Shown: positions 9,339-18,448, counted from the stretch's first letter. The stretch is DNA of 64,000 nucleotides from Jatrophihabitans cynanchi (GCF_027247405.1 NZ_CP097463.1:3224001-3288000), one strand, 5' to 3'. Program-made: numbers and translations. Notes: generated by a model not told the origin, from the sequence alone.

Positions 9339-9351
9339 GGGACCGAGGTCC
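9339..9351. promoter_or_regulatory. Second candidate DosR/DevR-like box upstream of hsp20
   Basis: GGGACCGAGGTCC, with perfect 5-bp arms around GA, 166 bp upstream of hsp20. DosR-type regulators usually bind two or more boxes per promoter, which fits the pair here. Not proven. Confidence 0.35.
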
Positions 9352-9516
9352 GACGTCGAGTCGAACGTCGGTCGGTGGCGTAGGCCGTTCGCCTCTGGTT
9401 CGGCGCGCACTGCGGCGACAGGTTGGACTTGCCGGAGCGACCGGCAGAGTTCCGTCGGCAGCGCATTGCCCGGCGGGGCTGGTCACGACGCGTGAAGCGT
9501 CACCAAGGAGATCATC

Positions 9517-9999
9517 ATGAGCGTCACGAAGCGAGAATCGCGGACGTCCTGGCCGGCGACGGGGCTTGCCTGGCCGGAAGAGCGGGTTGACCGTGCGTTC
9601 CGCGACATGTTCCGGGATCTGTTCGCCGGGCGGCCGCTGGGGGAGCGCTTCGCCGAAGGCGGGTTGAACCCGATTCACCTGGAGGAGTTCGTCGACAACG
9701 GCACGTGCGTGATCCGCGCCGAACTGCCCGGCATCGACCCGGACAAGGACGTGGAGATCACGGTCGCGGACGGAGTCCTGCAGCTGCATGCGCACCGTGA
9801 GGAGCGCAAGGAAGACAAGCGCCCGGACGGCTACCGGTCCGAGTTCCACTACGGCAGCTTCCGCCGTACCGTCGGGTTGCCCAAGGGCGTCAGGGAAGAG
9901 GACGTCAAGGCAACCTACAAGGACGGCATCCTCGAGGTCCGCGTGCCGCTCGGCGAGCTGACACCGGCTCCGACCAGGATTGCGATCGAACACAGCTGA
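9517..9999 (+). CDS. Hsp20 / alpha-crystallin family small heat-shock protein
   Basis: A 160-residue ATP-independent holdase chaperone. The alpha-crystallin domain spans about residues 50-145: VIRAELPGIDPDKDVEITV opens it, and DVKATYKDGILEVRVPL is the classical closing A-x-x-x-n-G-v-L motif. The N-terminal stretch contains AFRDMFRDLF, typical of the actinobacterial Hsp18/HspX group. AAGGAG precedes the ATG by 8 bases. Proteins of this family bind unfolding clients and in mycobacteria are strongly induced in hypoxia; two candidate dyads lie upstream. No operon partner is obvious, and the lipoprotein gene begins 20 bp later. Confidence 0.93.
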   Translation: MSVTKRESRTSWPATGLAWPEERVDRAFRDMFRDLFAGRPLGERFAEGGLNPIHLEEFVDNGTCVIRAELPGIDPDKDVEITVADGVLQLHAHREERKEDKRPDGYRSEFHYGSFRRTVGLPKGVREEDVKATYKDGILEVRVPLGELTPAPTRIAIEHS

Positions 10000-10019
10000 C
10001 GGCGGAACCGGGCGGATCG

Positions 10020-10628
10020 ATGAAGGGCCTCGTCGTGAGCGACGCCGGTGCTCGCACCGCAGCAAAGGCAGGGCACCGGACCCGGCAGCTGCGCGGCGGA
10101 TCGTTCGCCTGTCGCGCCGCGATCTGCGTCGCTGTGATGTTCCTGGCCGCGTGCGGCAGCGGCTCGTCGAGTGTCGTCCGCACGCAGGGGCCGACGCTCT
10201 CAACGCCACCGGCGTCACCGGCGTCGCCGGCGTCGGCGGCGTCGGCGGCGTCGTCGCCGGCCCGGTCCACCCGGGCACGGGCGCAGCCGCGGGTATCGGT
10301 GCGGCCGTCACTGGGCCTGCGCAATCGCCAGACCGTCCGGGTGAGCGGGTCCGGGTTCAGTGCGAACCAGGCGCTGCAGGTGATCCAATGCGCGGTGAAG
10401 GGGGCGAGCACGGGTCCGGGCGACTGCAACCTGACCGGCATGCTCTCCGCCACGTCCGACGGACTCGGCCGGGTGAGCGTGGATCTGGTCGTCCTGCGCG
10501 GCCCGTTCGGCACCAACAACATCATCTGCGGTGCGCGTCAGGCCTGCCTCGTCTCGGTGACGCAGGCCTCGCTGTCGCCCACCGAGGAGGCCGACGCGCC
10601 GATCACGTTCGCGCCGGTGACCAGTTAG
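10020..10628 (+). CDS. Lipoprotein with neocarzinostatin-like beta-sandwich domain
   Basis: A 202-residue predicted lipoprotein. A basic N terminus precedes a hydrophobic core and the lipobox LAAC (about residues 41-44), so the mature protein should be anchored to the outer face of the membrane. A Ser/Pro/Ala linker, encoded by short GGCGTC-type repeats, leads to a domain with the neocarzinostatin/macromomycin pattern: VRVSGSGFSANQALQVIQCA, a Cys pair, SDGLGRVSVDL and a second Cys pair. That fold is common in actinobacterial exported proteins and does not itself imply an antibiotic. The start is uncertain because the N terminus before the signal is long. It is convergent with the ABC gene and overlaps it by 4 nt. 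Confidence 0.65.
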   Translation: MKGLVVSDAGARTAAKAGHRTRQLRGGSFACRAAICVAVMFLAACGSGSSSVVRTQGPTLSTPPASPASPASAASAASSPARSTRARAQPRVSVRPSLGLRNRQTVRVSGSGFSANQALQVIQCAVKGASTGPGDCNLTGMLSATSDGLGRVSVDLVVLRGPFGTNNIICGARQACLVSVTQASLSPTEEADAPITFAPVTS

Positions 10629-11341
10629 CCGCGGGTCATATCGGCGGCCGGGTGGGTGTGCTCGATCCGGCCGTCGCGCATCCGGACGATCCGATCAGCG
10701 GCCCCCGCCACGCGCTGATCGTGGGTGACCATCACGATGGTGAGCGAGGGTCGGTCCCGGCGGAGCCGTTCGATCAGCTCGATCACGCGTTCGACCGATG
10801 CCGAGTCAAGGCTGCCGGTCGGCTCGTCGGCCAGCAGCAGCGGTGGGTCGTTGGCCAGCGCGCGTGCAAGTGCCACGCGTTGCCGCTCGCCGCCGGACAG
10901 TTTGGTCGGTGGCCGGTCTTCGCGTCCGCCGAGATCGACGTCCGCCAGGAGTGCGCGCGCCCGCTCGGCCCGCCCACGGCGGCGCAGTCCCCGGCCGAGC
11001 ATCGCGATCTCGACGTTCTGCTGTGCGGTCAGCTGAGGGAGCAGGTTGTGCAGTTGAAAGACGAGCCCGACCTGGGTGCGCCGGAACTGGGCGTGGCCGC
11101 GGTGCGAACCCAGTGCCCGGCCGAACACGTCGACCGAGCCCGAGTCCGGTGTCTCGAGCGCAGCGATGAGGTGCAGCAGGGTCGACTTGCCACACCCGGA
11201 CGGCCCGGTGATGGCGACCCACTCGCCCCGTAGCACCACCATGTCGACGCCGTCGAGCGCACGCACCACCCCCGCATCGAAGAACTTGTGCACGCCGCGC
11301 AGGCAGATGGCGCTGTCGCTGTCCGGCGACCGCTCACTCAT
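10625..11341 (-). CDS. ABC transporter ATP-binding protein, MacB/LolD type
   Basis: A 238-residue ATPase. Walker [11 protein letters not shown]-loop [11 protein letters not shown], signature [15 protein letters not shown], Walker [13 protein letters not shown] and the switch histidine in MVTHD are all present. The subfamily is recognised from the Q-loop context and from its partner, an FtsX/MacB-like permease that overlaps it by 8 nt upstream. Such pairs work as mechanotransmission or extrusion systems at the membrane, exporting lipids, peptides or drugs, or acting on envelope proteins. No periplasmic adaptor gene is present, as is normal in Gram-positive bacteria. The substrate is unknown. 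Confidence 0.92.
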   Translation of the reverse strand: MSERSPDSDSAICLRGVHKFFDAGVVRALDGVDMVVLRGEWVAITGPSGCGKSTLLHLIAALETPDSGSVDVFGRALGSHRGHAQFRRTQVGLVFQLHNLLPQLTAQQNVEIAMLGRGLRRRGRAERARALLADVDLGGREDRPPTKLSGGERQRVALARALANDPPLLLADEPTGSLDSASVERVIELIERLRRDRPSLTIVMVTHDQRVAGAADRIVRMRDGRIEHTHPAADMTRG

Positions 11342-12488
11342 GGCGCAACGCCTCCAGAGGTGACAGCCGGGCCGCTCGGCTCGCCGGGTACAGGCCGCCG
11401 AGCAGGCTCATGGCGCCCGCCGTGTAGACGGCCCGCCAGAACGCCCCGGACGTGTAGACCGGGTGCAAGATCCCGACCAGACTGGGCAGTTGGCCCAGGA
11501 TCTGCGTTGCGGCGAACGACAACCCGACTCCCGCGGCCGCACCGACGAGGCCGATGGACAGTGCCTCGCACATCACCATCAGCAAGATCCGCAGGCGTGA
11601 CCATCCGATCGCAGCGAGGATCCCGAACTCGCGGGTGCGTTCGATGAAGCTCATCGTCATGGTCGTCATGACGATGATCGCGCCGATCACGATCGCGAGC
11701 AGGGTGCTTCCCTGATCGGCGGCGTTGATGAGCGCGAGGCTACGGTCGGCGCGTCCGAAGTCGGCGGCGGTCTGCACGGTGACCAGCTGCGGGTTGTCGT
11801 GTTCGATCCGAGCTCGCAGTGAGCTGATGTCCGTTCCGGGTCGCACCCGGACGAACACCAGGGTCAGCTCACTCGGCTGACGCTGGGCGGCCTGGAACGG
11901 TACGAGCGGCAGCATCGCGCCGGCGTCTCCCAGTGCCTGCCCGGTGGAGAAGATGCCGACGACGTGCAACGCCGTGCCGTCGATGGTGATCGTGTCACCG
12001 GTGTGCTTGCCGAGGTTGCTCGCTGCCCGCCAGCCGAGCAGCACCTCATTCGTCGCCGTTGCGGTGAACGCCGCGCCGGACACGACGGTGACTCCGAAGT
12101 CGCTCAGCTGATCGGGTTTGATCCCGATCTCGAGGAACAGCGGATTGTCCGCGTTCAACCTCGTGGTACCGACCAGCACTCCGGTCGCCGCGGCGATGTC
12201 GGGAGAGGCGGCGATGCGTCGCAGCGTCGCGTCGTCGATGTTGCTGTTGAGCAGGTCCGAGACACCTTTCTGGGCAATGGTGAAGTCGGCGCGACCGGTC
12301 TGCATGATCGACAGGGCGCTGGCCCGGAGGCTGTGGTCGACGATGCTGAACGTCACCACCGTCAACACGCCGATCGCGATCGCCAGCGAAGTCAAGGCCA
12401 ACCTCAGCTTCTTGACCACGACGTTGTGGAACACCAGCCCGGCGAACGTCAACCCCGCGGAGCCGTGGGCGCGGGCCGGCTCGGTCAT
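11334..12488 (-). CDS. ABC permease, FtsX/MacB type
   Basis: A 384-residue permease with the type VII layout: one membrane helix near residues 28-50 (LALTSLAIAIGVLTVVTFSI), a large extracytoplasmic domain to about residue 265, then three C-terminal helices (LLAIVIGAIIVMTTMTMSFI and following) and the typical ending [12 protein letters not shown]. The coupling loop ERTREFGILAAIGWS before helix 3 is a family hallmark. It precedes its ATPase in the same operon. The operon starts in the 254-bp region shared with a second, divergent ABC exporter. Confidence 0.9.
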   Translation of the reverse strand: MTEPARAHGSAGLTFAGLVFHNVVVKKLRLALTSLAIAIGVLTVVTFSIVDHSLRASALSIMQTGRADFTIAQKGVSDLLNSNIDDATLRRIAASPDIAAATGVLVGTTRLNADNPLFLEIGIKPDQLSDFGVTVVSGAAFTATATNEVLLGWRAASNLGKHTGDTITIDGTALHVVGIFSTGQALGDAGAMLPLVPFQAAQRQPSELTLVFVRVRPGTDISSLRARIEHDNPQLVTVQTAADFGRADRSLALINAADQGSTLLAIVIGAIIVMTTMTMSFIERTREFGILAAIGWSRLRILLMVMCEALSIGLVGAAAGVGLSFAATQILGQLPSLVGILHPVYTSGAFWRAVYTAGAMSLLGGLYPASRAARLSPLEALRHE

Positions 12489-12657
12489 CGGGGACCTCCC
12501 GCACGCGGCTACGCGGCCGCTTCCTGCGCCCGGTGCTCACACCGTCTCGTGACGAACACGGTCGCCGGCAGTGTCACAGGTCCCGCGCCGCGCCGGTCCT
12601 TGGTCGGCGGCTGCAGCAGACAGGTCCGCCGTCATCCGGTCGGGAGCGTCGCCCGAC

Positions 12658-12670
12658 GGACTTTCGGCCC
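12658..12670. promoter_or_regulatory. Candidate DosR/DevR-like box
   Basis: GGACTTTCGGCCC lies 72 bp upstream of the rightward ABC ATPase, within the divergent region between two exporters. It is the best match in the window to a DosR-type half-dyad arrangement. Confidence 0.4.
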
Positions 12671-12742
12671 TTGCGGTCGCAGGCACGCCTGCGATTGCGT
12701 GGAGCCAGTTGGCCTGCATTCACCGCGACGGGAGATCCACCG

Positions 12743-13681
12743 ATGGCCGCCATCACGGTCCGGGGACTGCGCGTGCAGTACGGATCATTTCGCGCGGTCG
12801 ACGATCTCAGCTTCGACGTGGGCCGCGGGGAGATCTTCGCGCTGCTCGGGCCCAACGGCGCGGGGAAGACCACGACGATCGAGGTCCTCGAAGGCCACCG
12901 CCGACGGACGTCCGGTTACGTCCAGGTGTTGGGTGTCGACCCGGACCGGGGCGGCCGCGCCTACCGCGAACGGATCGGGATCATGCTGCAGGGCGGCGGC
13001 ATCGACGCGGACCTGACGGTTGCCGAGACGATGCGGCTCTACGCCCGCCTCTACCGCCGGCCGCGCTCGGTCGGCGAGACCATCGACCTGGTAGGCCTGA
13101 CCGGGCAGCGCGGCACGCGAGTGGGCGCCCTGTCCGGTGGGTTGGAGCGGCGCCTTGATCTGGGGTTGGCGCTGATCGGCGATCCGGAACTGCTCTTCCT
13201 TGACGAGCCGACGACCGGATTCGACCCGACCGCCCGCCGCTCGGCCTGGGAGATGGTGCAGCGGCTGCGCGAGTTGGGCATGACCGTGCTGCTCACCTCG
13301 CACTACATGGACGAGGTGGAACACCTCGCCGATCGGGTGGCGGTGATGCGCCGCGGGGTCATCGTCGCCGAGTCCACCCCGCGCGGGCTGGGCGGACGCG
13401 ACGTCGCCCAGGCGCTGATCACCTTCCAGGTTCCGTATGCGAGCTGGCGCGATGAGCTCGTGGCCGGGCCGTGGACCGAGCAGCCGGGGCCGCCCGGGCA
13501 GGACGACGTGCTCACGCTGCGTACCGACCAGCCGACCCGGGCACTCGCCATCCTCACGAGCTGGGCAACCGAGCGGGGTGAGGAGCTGTCCGGGCTCACC
13601 GTCATGCGGCCGTCGCTGGAGGACACCTACCTGACCATCACGGGCGCCGAGCCGTCGCACGCAGACCCGGCGACAGCCTGA
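12743..13681 (+). CDS. ABC transporter ATP-binding protein, ABC-2 (drug/lipid exporter) type
   Basis: A 312-residue ATPase of the DrrA/CcmA type. Walker A GPNGAGKTTT, Walker B LLFLDEPTTGFD and the switch region LLTSHYMDEVEHLADR are clear. The signature motif is LSGGLERRLDLGLAL, a conservative variant of LSGGQ. The C-terminal 70 residues form the accessory domain common in this subfamily. An earlier in-frame start exists, but the ATG at 12743 has GGGAG nine bases upstream and begins exactly at the ABC fold. It is coupled to the permease by TGATG. Substrate unknown; DrrAB-type pairs export hydrophobic compounds. Confidence 0.92.
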   Translation: MAAITVRGLRVQYGSFRAVDDLSFDVGRGEIFALLGPNGAGKTTTIEVLEGHRRRTSGYVQVLGVDPDRGGRAYRERIGIMLQGGGIDADLTVAETMRLYARLYRRPRSVGETIDLVGLTGQRGTRVGALSGGLERRLDLGLALIGDPELLFLDEPTTGFDPTARRSAWEMVQRLRELGMTVLLTSHYMDEVEHLADRVAVMRRGVIVAESTPRGLGGRDVAQALITFQVPYASWRDELVAGPWTEQPGPPGQDDVLTLRTDQPTRALAILTSWATERGEELSGLTVMRPSLEDTYLTITGAEPSHADPATA

Positions 13682-14616
13682 TGGCCGCCACGCCTGCGAT
13701 CCCGGACCGGCGTAGCCGCTTCGGGCTGCAGTTGGCGGCCGGGCAGGTCCGCTACCAGGTGCTGTTGCTGCTGCGTAGCCCCATCGGCACCTTCACAGCG
13801 CTGGTCATCCCGTTGATGCTGCTCGTCGCGCTCAATGTCGCGACGCCGGAGGGCACGGTGCGCGTGCTGCACGGGACCCGCTACGCGGACTTCTTGACGC
13901 CGGCGATGGCTGTGTTCGCCGTGCTCAATGCCTGCTACGTCAATGTCATCACCTCGACGGTGCTCGCCCGCGAGGGTGGCATTCTCAAGCGGTTGCGCGG
14001 GACACCGTTGCCACTGTGGGCCTACGTCCTCGGCCGTGGGGTAGCCGCGGCCGTTGTCGCACTCGCCTCGGTGATCGTCGTTGTCGCGGTGGGGTCTGTC
14101 TTCCTGCACGTGCACCTGGACGGTGGCCGGGTTGCGGCGCTCGCCGGCGTGACCGGCCTGGGCATCGTCAGCTTCACGATCCTCGGTCTCGCGGTGAGCA
14201 CACTCATACCGCGTCCGGACTCCGCGCTTCCCGTCGCGTACGGGACGTTGCTGCCGCTGGCGTTCATCTCCGATGTGTTCTTCCCGGCCACCGGTGAGCC
14301 GGGGTGGCTGCACCAGGTCGCAGCCAGATTCCCGCTGGCCCCGATCGCCGAGGCGGCGGAGCGCATCTTCACCACCACGGGAACCGGCTGGCCGATGAGC
14401 CAATCGCAGCTGACCGTCACGCTGGCCTGGACTGCGGGTTCCTCGCTCATCACCGGAGCCGCCTTCCGGTGGCAGCCAGGCTCCGCGGTGTCGTGGCATC
14501 GCACGTGGGGCCGCCGCCGCGGTGGTCGCGGACGCGGTGGGCCGCGGAACGTCGGGGGCGCTCAGCGGCCGGTCGGTTCGGTTTCGAACTCGGGCTCGCC
14601 GGGCCGGGGTCCGTGA
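13681..14616 (+). CDS. ABC-2 type permease
   Basis: A 311-residue integral membrane protein with six predicted helices, starting at about residue 39 (FTALVIPLMLLVALNVA). The amphipathic segment LAREGGILKRLRGTPLPLWA is characteristic of DrrB/ABC-2 permeases, and the ending IAEAAERIFTTTGTGW followed by a helix is also typical. It is partner of the ATPase just upstream. The C-terminal 40 residues are Arg/Gly-rich and overlap the opposite-strand hydrolase gene by 55 nt, so the last part of the protein may be a weakly constrained tail. Confidence 0.88.
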   Translation: MAATPAIPDRRSRFGLQLAAGQVRYQVLLLLRSPIGTFTALVIPLMLLVALNVATPEGTVRVLHGTRYADFLTPAMAVFAVLNACYVNVITSTVLAREGGILKRLRGTPLPLWAYVLGRGVAAAVVALASVIVVVAVGSVFLHVHLDGGRVAALAGVTGLGIVSFTILGLAVSTLIPRPDSALPVAYGTLLPLAFISDVFFPATGEPGWLHQVAARFPLAPIAEAAERIFTTTGTGWPMSQSQLTVTLAWTAGSSLITGAAFRWQPGSAVSWHRTWGRRRGGRGRGGPRNVGGAQRPVGSVSNSGSPGRGP

Positions 14617-15926
14617 TGCAGCAGGTAGCCGCAGAACCAGCCGCGGGCCAGGATCGCGGCCTTGGCAAGCGTGCCGGGCTCCTCGAACAGGTGGCTCGCC
14701 CCGGGCACGACCTCCAGCCGGCTGGTGCACCGCAGTTCGGCCTGTGCTCGACGGTTCAGCTCGAGCACTGCGCCGTCGTTGCCGCCGACGATCAGCAAGG
14801 TGGGCGCGCGGACCGCGCTCAGGCGTGACCCCGCCAGGTCCGGACGTCCCCCGCGCGACACGACGGCAGCGACCTGGCTGTCAGGCTCGGCGGCCGCCCA
14901 TAGGGCGGCTCCGGCTCCGGTACTGGCCCCGAAGTAGCCGATCCGCGCGGCCCGGGTGTCGCTCCGGCCACGCAGCCAACTTGTGGCGGCCGTCAGGCGA
15001 GCCGCCAGCAGGCCGATGTCGAAGACGTTGGCACGATCGTGCTCCTCCTCGGTGGTGAGCAGGTCCAGCAGGAGCGTGCCGAGCCCGGCGCGGCCGAGTA
15101 CGTCGGCCACGTAGCGGTTGCGCGGGCTGTGCCGGCCGCTGCCGCTGCCGTGCGAGAACACCACGACGCCGGTGACGTGGTCGGGCAGGTGCAGGTGGCC
15201 CTCCAGTGTCGCCGTCGCGCCGAGCGGGATCGTCACGTCACCGTCGAATCCGCCGTCCGATGCACCGCGCCCGGCTGAGCCCTGCCGCACGCGCTGGGCC
15301 GCAGCATCGAGGAGAGTGATCACCTTCTCATCGCTGGTCGGGGAGAAGTCGCGGTAGTGCGCCCCGACCGCCAGGAAGTCGTCCGGGATCGAGACGCACA
15401 CGACCGCGTCCGCCTCCGACAGCTTCTGCACCGTTTCGGCCGGCGCGACCGGTGCGGCCATGATCACCCGGGCCGCACCCAGCTTGCGGGCCACCTGGCA
15501 GGCCACCCGGGCTGTCGAACCGGTCGCGATCCCGTCATCGACGATCACCGCGACGCGACCAGTGAGGTCGACGCGTGGGCGGCCTCGTCGCAGCCGTGTC
15601 ACCCGGGTCTCGAGGGCTGCCCGCTCACGGCGTTCGACCGTGGCCAACTCCGCCGCGGTGATCCGGGCCGCCGCCAGCACGCCGGGATCGAGCACCCGCG
15701 CGCCGCCCTCGCCGATCGCGCCCATCGCCAGCTCGGGTCGCAACGGCAGCCCGAGCTTGCGCACGACGATCACGTCCAGCGGCACACCAAGGGCCGCCGC
15801 GACCTCGAACGCCACCGGCACCCCGCCGCGCGGCAACCCCAGAACCACAACGTCCTGCCCACGGACAGCTTCCAGCTCCCGGGCCAGCCGGCGACCTGCG
15901 TCCACCCGATCGGCAAACATGACCAT
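14562..15926 (-). CDS. Phosphoribosyltransferase - dienelactone hydrolase fusion
   Basis: A 454-residue fusion of two enzymes. Residues 1 to about 215 form a type I phosphoribosyltransferase domain, with GLPRGGVPVAFEVAAALGVP and a PRPP loop VAVIVDDGIATGSTARVA. Residues about 225-454 form an alpha/beta hydrolase, with VVVFSHGSGSGRHSPRN, the nucleophile elbow GYFGASTGAGAAL and a late His in PGASHLFEEPG. The same architecture occurs in M. tuberculosis Rv0571c, a DosR-regulon gene of unknown substrate. Here it is followed leftwards by the convergent ABC permease and preceded by a DUF779-like gene with which it probably forms an operon. Which nucleotide or ester it acts on is not evident. Confidence 0.88.
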   Translation of the reverse strand: MVMFADRVDAGRRLARELEAVRGQDVVVLGLPRGGVPVAFEVAAALGVPLDVIVVRKLGLPLRPELAMGAIGEGGARVLDPGVLAAARITAAELATVERRERAALETRVTRLRRGRPRVDLTGRVAVIVDDGIATGSTARVACQVARKLGAARVIMAAPVAPAETVQKLSEADAVVCVSIPDDFLAVGAHYRDFSPTSDEKVITLLDAAAQRVRQGSAGRGASDGGFDGDVTIPLGATATLEGHLHLPDHVTGVVVFSHGSGSGRHSPRNRYVADVLGRAGLGTLLLDLLTTEEEHDRANVFDIGLLAARLTAATSWLRGRSDTRAARIGYFGASTGAGAALWAAAEPDSQVAAVVSRGGRPDLAGSRLSAVRAPTLLIVGGNDGAVLELNRRAQAELRCTSRLEVVPGASHLFEEPGTLAKAAILARGWFCGYLLHHGPRPGEPEFETEPTGR

Positions 15927-15970
15927 CGGCTCGCACCCCCGTCGCTCGACACGGCCGGTTCCGGCACGCC

Positions 15971-16312
15971 TCAGTCCAGCCCGGCGGTCTGCAACCGCAG
16001 CAGCGGACGGCAGTGATGGCGCGACGGCACAGGTACGTCCAGCAGCCCGCGCCGGTTTCGGAACAGGCTCACCTGGCGCACATCGACGAAGATCGGGCAG
16101 CCGGCGACATGGCCGACGATCGCCTCATGAGGGCTCACCGTGTGCAGCGTGGCGGGCAACGTGGTGGCACCGGCGGGCCAGGACACGATGACGTGCTGCG
16201 GGCCGCTCTGCGCGACCAGGTCACGCAACGCGCGACGCGCTCGCACCGTGACCCGCACCCGGCGTCTGGAACCGCGGCGCTGGCTACCGATCACACTGCT
16301 CGATACCTGCAT
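15971..16312 (-). CDS. DUF779-like protein
   Basis: A 113-residue protein. Its C-terminal half (HEAIVGHVAGCPIFVDVRQ, then LLDVPVPSRHH) resembles the DUF779 family, which often accompanies aldehyde dehydrogenases, but the Cys-rich N-terminal motif of that family is not evident, so it is a diverged member at best. The start has GGGAG at suitable spacing. It lies 44 bp upstream of the phosphoribosyltransferase-hydrolase gene on the same strand. The N terminus is strongly basic (RRGSRRRVRVTVRARR). Function unknown. Confidence 0.55.
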   Translation of the reverse strand: MQVSSSVIGSQRRGSRRRVRVTVRARRALRDLVAQSGPQHVIVSWPAGATTLPATLHTVSPHEAIVGHVAGCPIFVDVRQVSLFRNRRGLLDVPVPSRHHCRPLLRLQTAGLD

Positions 16313-16390
16313 CGGCCATCTCCCGTGTTCCAGGCGCTACCGGCGCGGTGCCGACTTCCGCAAGTGTCGTGCGGTGTAGAGATCGCCTTC

Positions 16391-16403
16391 AGGGCCTTTG
16401 GTC
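16391..16403. promoter_or_regulatory. Candidate DosR/DevR-like box
   Basis: AGGGCCTTTGGTC in the divergent region between the DUF779-like gene and the acyl-CoA synthetase. A looser copy (GGACCTTTGCCGGCC) follows at 16416-16430. Confidence 0.35.
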
Positions 16404-16477
16404 ATACCGCCGACCGGACCTTTGCCGGCCCGCACCCTGCCTCTCGCGGGAAGCGGTTCTGGCCTTGTCGGCCGATG

Positions 16478-16490
16478 TGACCTTCGGCCG
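16478..16490. promoter_or_regulatory. Candidate DosR/DevR-like box
   Basis: TGACCTTCGGCCG, 82 bp before the acyl-CoA synthetase start and the third similar motif in the same divergent region. Multiple boxes at one promoter would fit cooperative binding by a DosR-type dimer. Confidence 0.35.
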
Positions 16491-16572
16491 TGTGCAGCGA
16501 AGGCACGTGCAATCCACGATGGGGTATGAGTTCTCGACGCGGCCGGGCCCGAGGAGCCGGAGGCGATGCATC

Positions 16573-18423
16573 GTGACTACGGCACTCGACGCGACCACGT
16601 TTCCGATGCCGGCACCGTCGGTCCCCCGGATGCTGCAACAGCGGGCGACGGCGAGCCCACGAGACGAGGCCTTCCGATTCCCACACGAGAATCGGTGGAC
16701 GTCGGTGAGCTGGGCCCAAGTGTGGGAGACGGTGCAGGTTACCGCCGCCGGCCTGCTCGCCTTGGGCATCCGGCCCGAGGATCGGGTCGCGATCGCGAGC
16801 AGTACCTGCATCGAGTGGATCTACGCCGATCTTGCGATCATGTGCGCTGGCGCGGCGACGACGGCGGTCTACCCGACCACCCGCGCCGAGGACGTCACCT
16901 TCGTCCTGCGCGATAGCGGAACCCGGATCGCGTTCGCCGAGGACGACGTACAGATCGCCAAGTTGCGCTCGCAGCGCGATCACCTGCCGGACCTGGTGCG
17001 CGTGATCGCCTTCGACGGCGAAGCGGACGGCGAATGGGTGTTGAGCCTGGCCGAGCTGCAGGCTCTCGGTGCCAAGCTCCTCGTCGAGGACCCGAGCGCA
17101 GTCGATCACACCGTAGCCGCGATCGGTCCCGACCAGTTGGCCACCCTGATCTACACCTCCGGAACCACGGGCCGGCCCAAGGGCGTGGAGTTGCCGCACC
17201 GATCCTGGACATATCTCGGTGCGGCCGCCGAGGCACTCGAACTCGTGCACCCCAGCGATCTGCAGTACCTGTGGCTGCCGTTGTCCCACGCGTTCGGCAG
17301 GATGCTGCTGGCGGTGCAACTTCAGGTCGGGTTCGCCTCGGCCGTCGACGGCCGCGTGGACAAGATCATGGACAACGTCCGGGTCGTTCGACCGACGTTC
17401 ATGGCCGGCCCACCCCGGATCTTCGAGAAGGTCCATGCGAAGGTCGTCCAGACCGTCGAAGAAGAGGGCGGCGTCAAGTCCCGGGTGTACGCGTGGGCGG
17501 TCGGCGTGGGTGCCCGGGTATCGCAGTCGCGGCTGCAGGATCGAAGACCGAACGCGGCCGTGCGGGCGCAGTACGCGGTTGCCGACCGCCTGGTGTTGCG
17601 CACGATTCGCGCCGGTCTCGGCGGCCGGATCCGGTTCCTGGTCTCCGGCAGCGCCGCCCTGGCACCGGAGATCTCGGCCTGGTTCGCCGCTGTCGGGCTT
17701 GCGGTGATCGAGGGTTACGGGCTGACGGAGACCGGTGGCGGCGCCTGCATCGCGAGCATCGCGCACCCGGCATTCGGCACGGTGGGCTCGGCCCTGCTCG
17801 GCTCGCAGATCAGGCTCGCCGACGACGGCGAGATCTTCGTTCGCGGGCCGATGGTGATGCGCGGCTATCACAATCTGCCCGAGGCCACAGCTGAGGTGCT
17901 GACCGAGGACGGCTGGCTCGCCACCGGCGACGTCGGAGAACTCGATGCGGCGGGCAGGCTGAAGGTCACCGACCGCAAGAAGGATCTCGTCAAGACCAGT
18001 GGCGGCAAGTACATCGCACCCCAGGTCATCGAAGTCATGTTCAAAGCGCTGTGCCCGCTCGCCAGCCACATCCTGGTGCACGGCGAGGGCCGCAACTACG
18101 CCACGGCGCTGATCAGCCTCGACCCGGACGCGCTGGCGCAATGGGGCCGGGCGCGAGCACTCAAGGGCAGCGACTATCAATCACTCGCGGCCGATCCGGC
18201 CGTCGAGGAGTATGTGCGCACCTGCGTCTCCGAGCTCAACGGCCGGGTCAACCGGTGGGAGAGCATCAAGGACTTCCGCATCGTGAACCACGACCTCACC
18301 GTCGAGGACGACGAGCTGACGCCGAGCATGAAGATGAAGCGCAACGTCATCGAGGCCAGATTCCGCAATCTCCTCGACTCGATGTACCAGGGACGCCCAG
18401 GTGATCGAGGCGATCACGGGTAG
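16573..18423 (+). CDS. Long-chain fatty-acid-CoA ligase (FadD15-like AMP-forming synthetase)
   Basis: A 616-residue adenylate-forming enzyme that makes acyl-CoA from a free fatty acid, ATP and CoA. The AMP-binding motif YTSGTTGRPKGVELPHRSW lies near residue 196, the A5-type motif GYGLTETGGG near 380, and TGDVGELDAAGRLKVTDRKK near 455 with the catalytic lysine region at the end (MKMKRN). Membrane-associated long-chain synthetases of this size are common in actinobacteria. The frame is open further upstream, but a GTG at 16573 preceded by GGAGG at nine bases starts in the right place. Its promoter region carries the dyads described above. Confidence 0.88.
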   Translation: MTTALDATTFPMPAPSVPRMLQQRATASPRDEAFRFPHENRWTSVSWAQVWETVQVTAAGLLALGIRPEDRVAIASSTCIEWIYADLAIMCAGAATTAVYPTTRAEDVTFVLRDSGTRIAFAEDDVQIAKLRSQRDHLPDLVRVIAFDGEADGEWVLSLAELQALGAKLLVEDPSAVDHTVAAIGPDQLATLIYTSGTTGRPKGVELPHRSWTYLGAAAEALELVHPSDLQYLWLPLSHAFGRMLLAVQLQVGFASAVDGRVDKIMDNVRVVRPTFMAGPPRIFEKVHAKVVQTVEEEGGVKSRVYAWAVGVGARVSQSRLQDRRPNAAVRAQYAVADRLVLRTIRAGLGGRIRFLVSGSAALAPEISAWFAAVGLAVIEGYGLTETGGGACIASIAHPAFGTVGSALLGSQIRLADDGEIFVRGPMVMRGYHNLPEATAEVLTEDGWLATGDVGELDAAGRLKVTDRKKDLVKTSGGKYIAPQVIEVMFKALCPLASHILVHGEGRNYATALISLDPDALAQWGRARALKGSDYQSLAADPAVEEYVRTCVSELNGRVNRWESIKDFRIVNHDLTVEDDELTPSMKMKRNVIEARFRNLLDSMYQGRPGDRGDHG

Positions 18424-18448
18424 CGCCCCGACCATTGACCCGAGCCAC

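Larger units (their letters stand above)
9134..9516. other. Divergent intergenic region, aldolase/hsp20
   Basis: About 380 bp without a gene, holding the promoters for the leftward aldolase and the rightward hsp20. Apart from two GGACC-centred dyads annotated separately, I see no other structure and no credible small gene. Confidence 0.6.

Noticed and set aside
10020-10628. Enediyne antibiotic apoprotein
   Set aside because: The neocarzinostatin-like fold is common in actinobacterial lipoproteins, and no enediyne biosynthesis genes are near.
11790-11815. tRNA T-arm-like GTTCGATCC
   Set aside because: It lies inside the FtsX-like permease gene and no acceptor or anticodon arms can be built around it.
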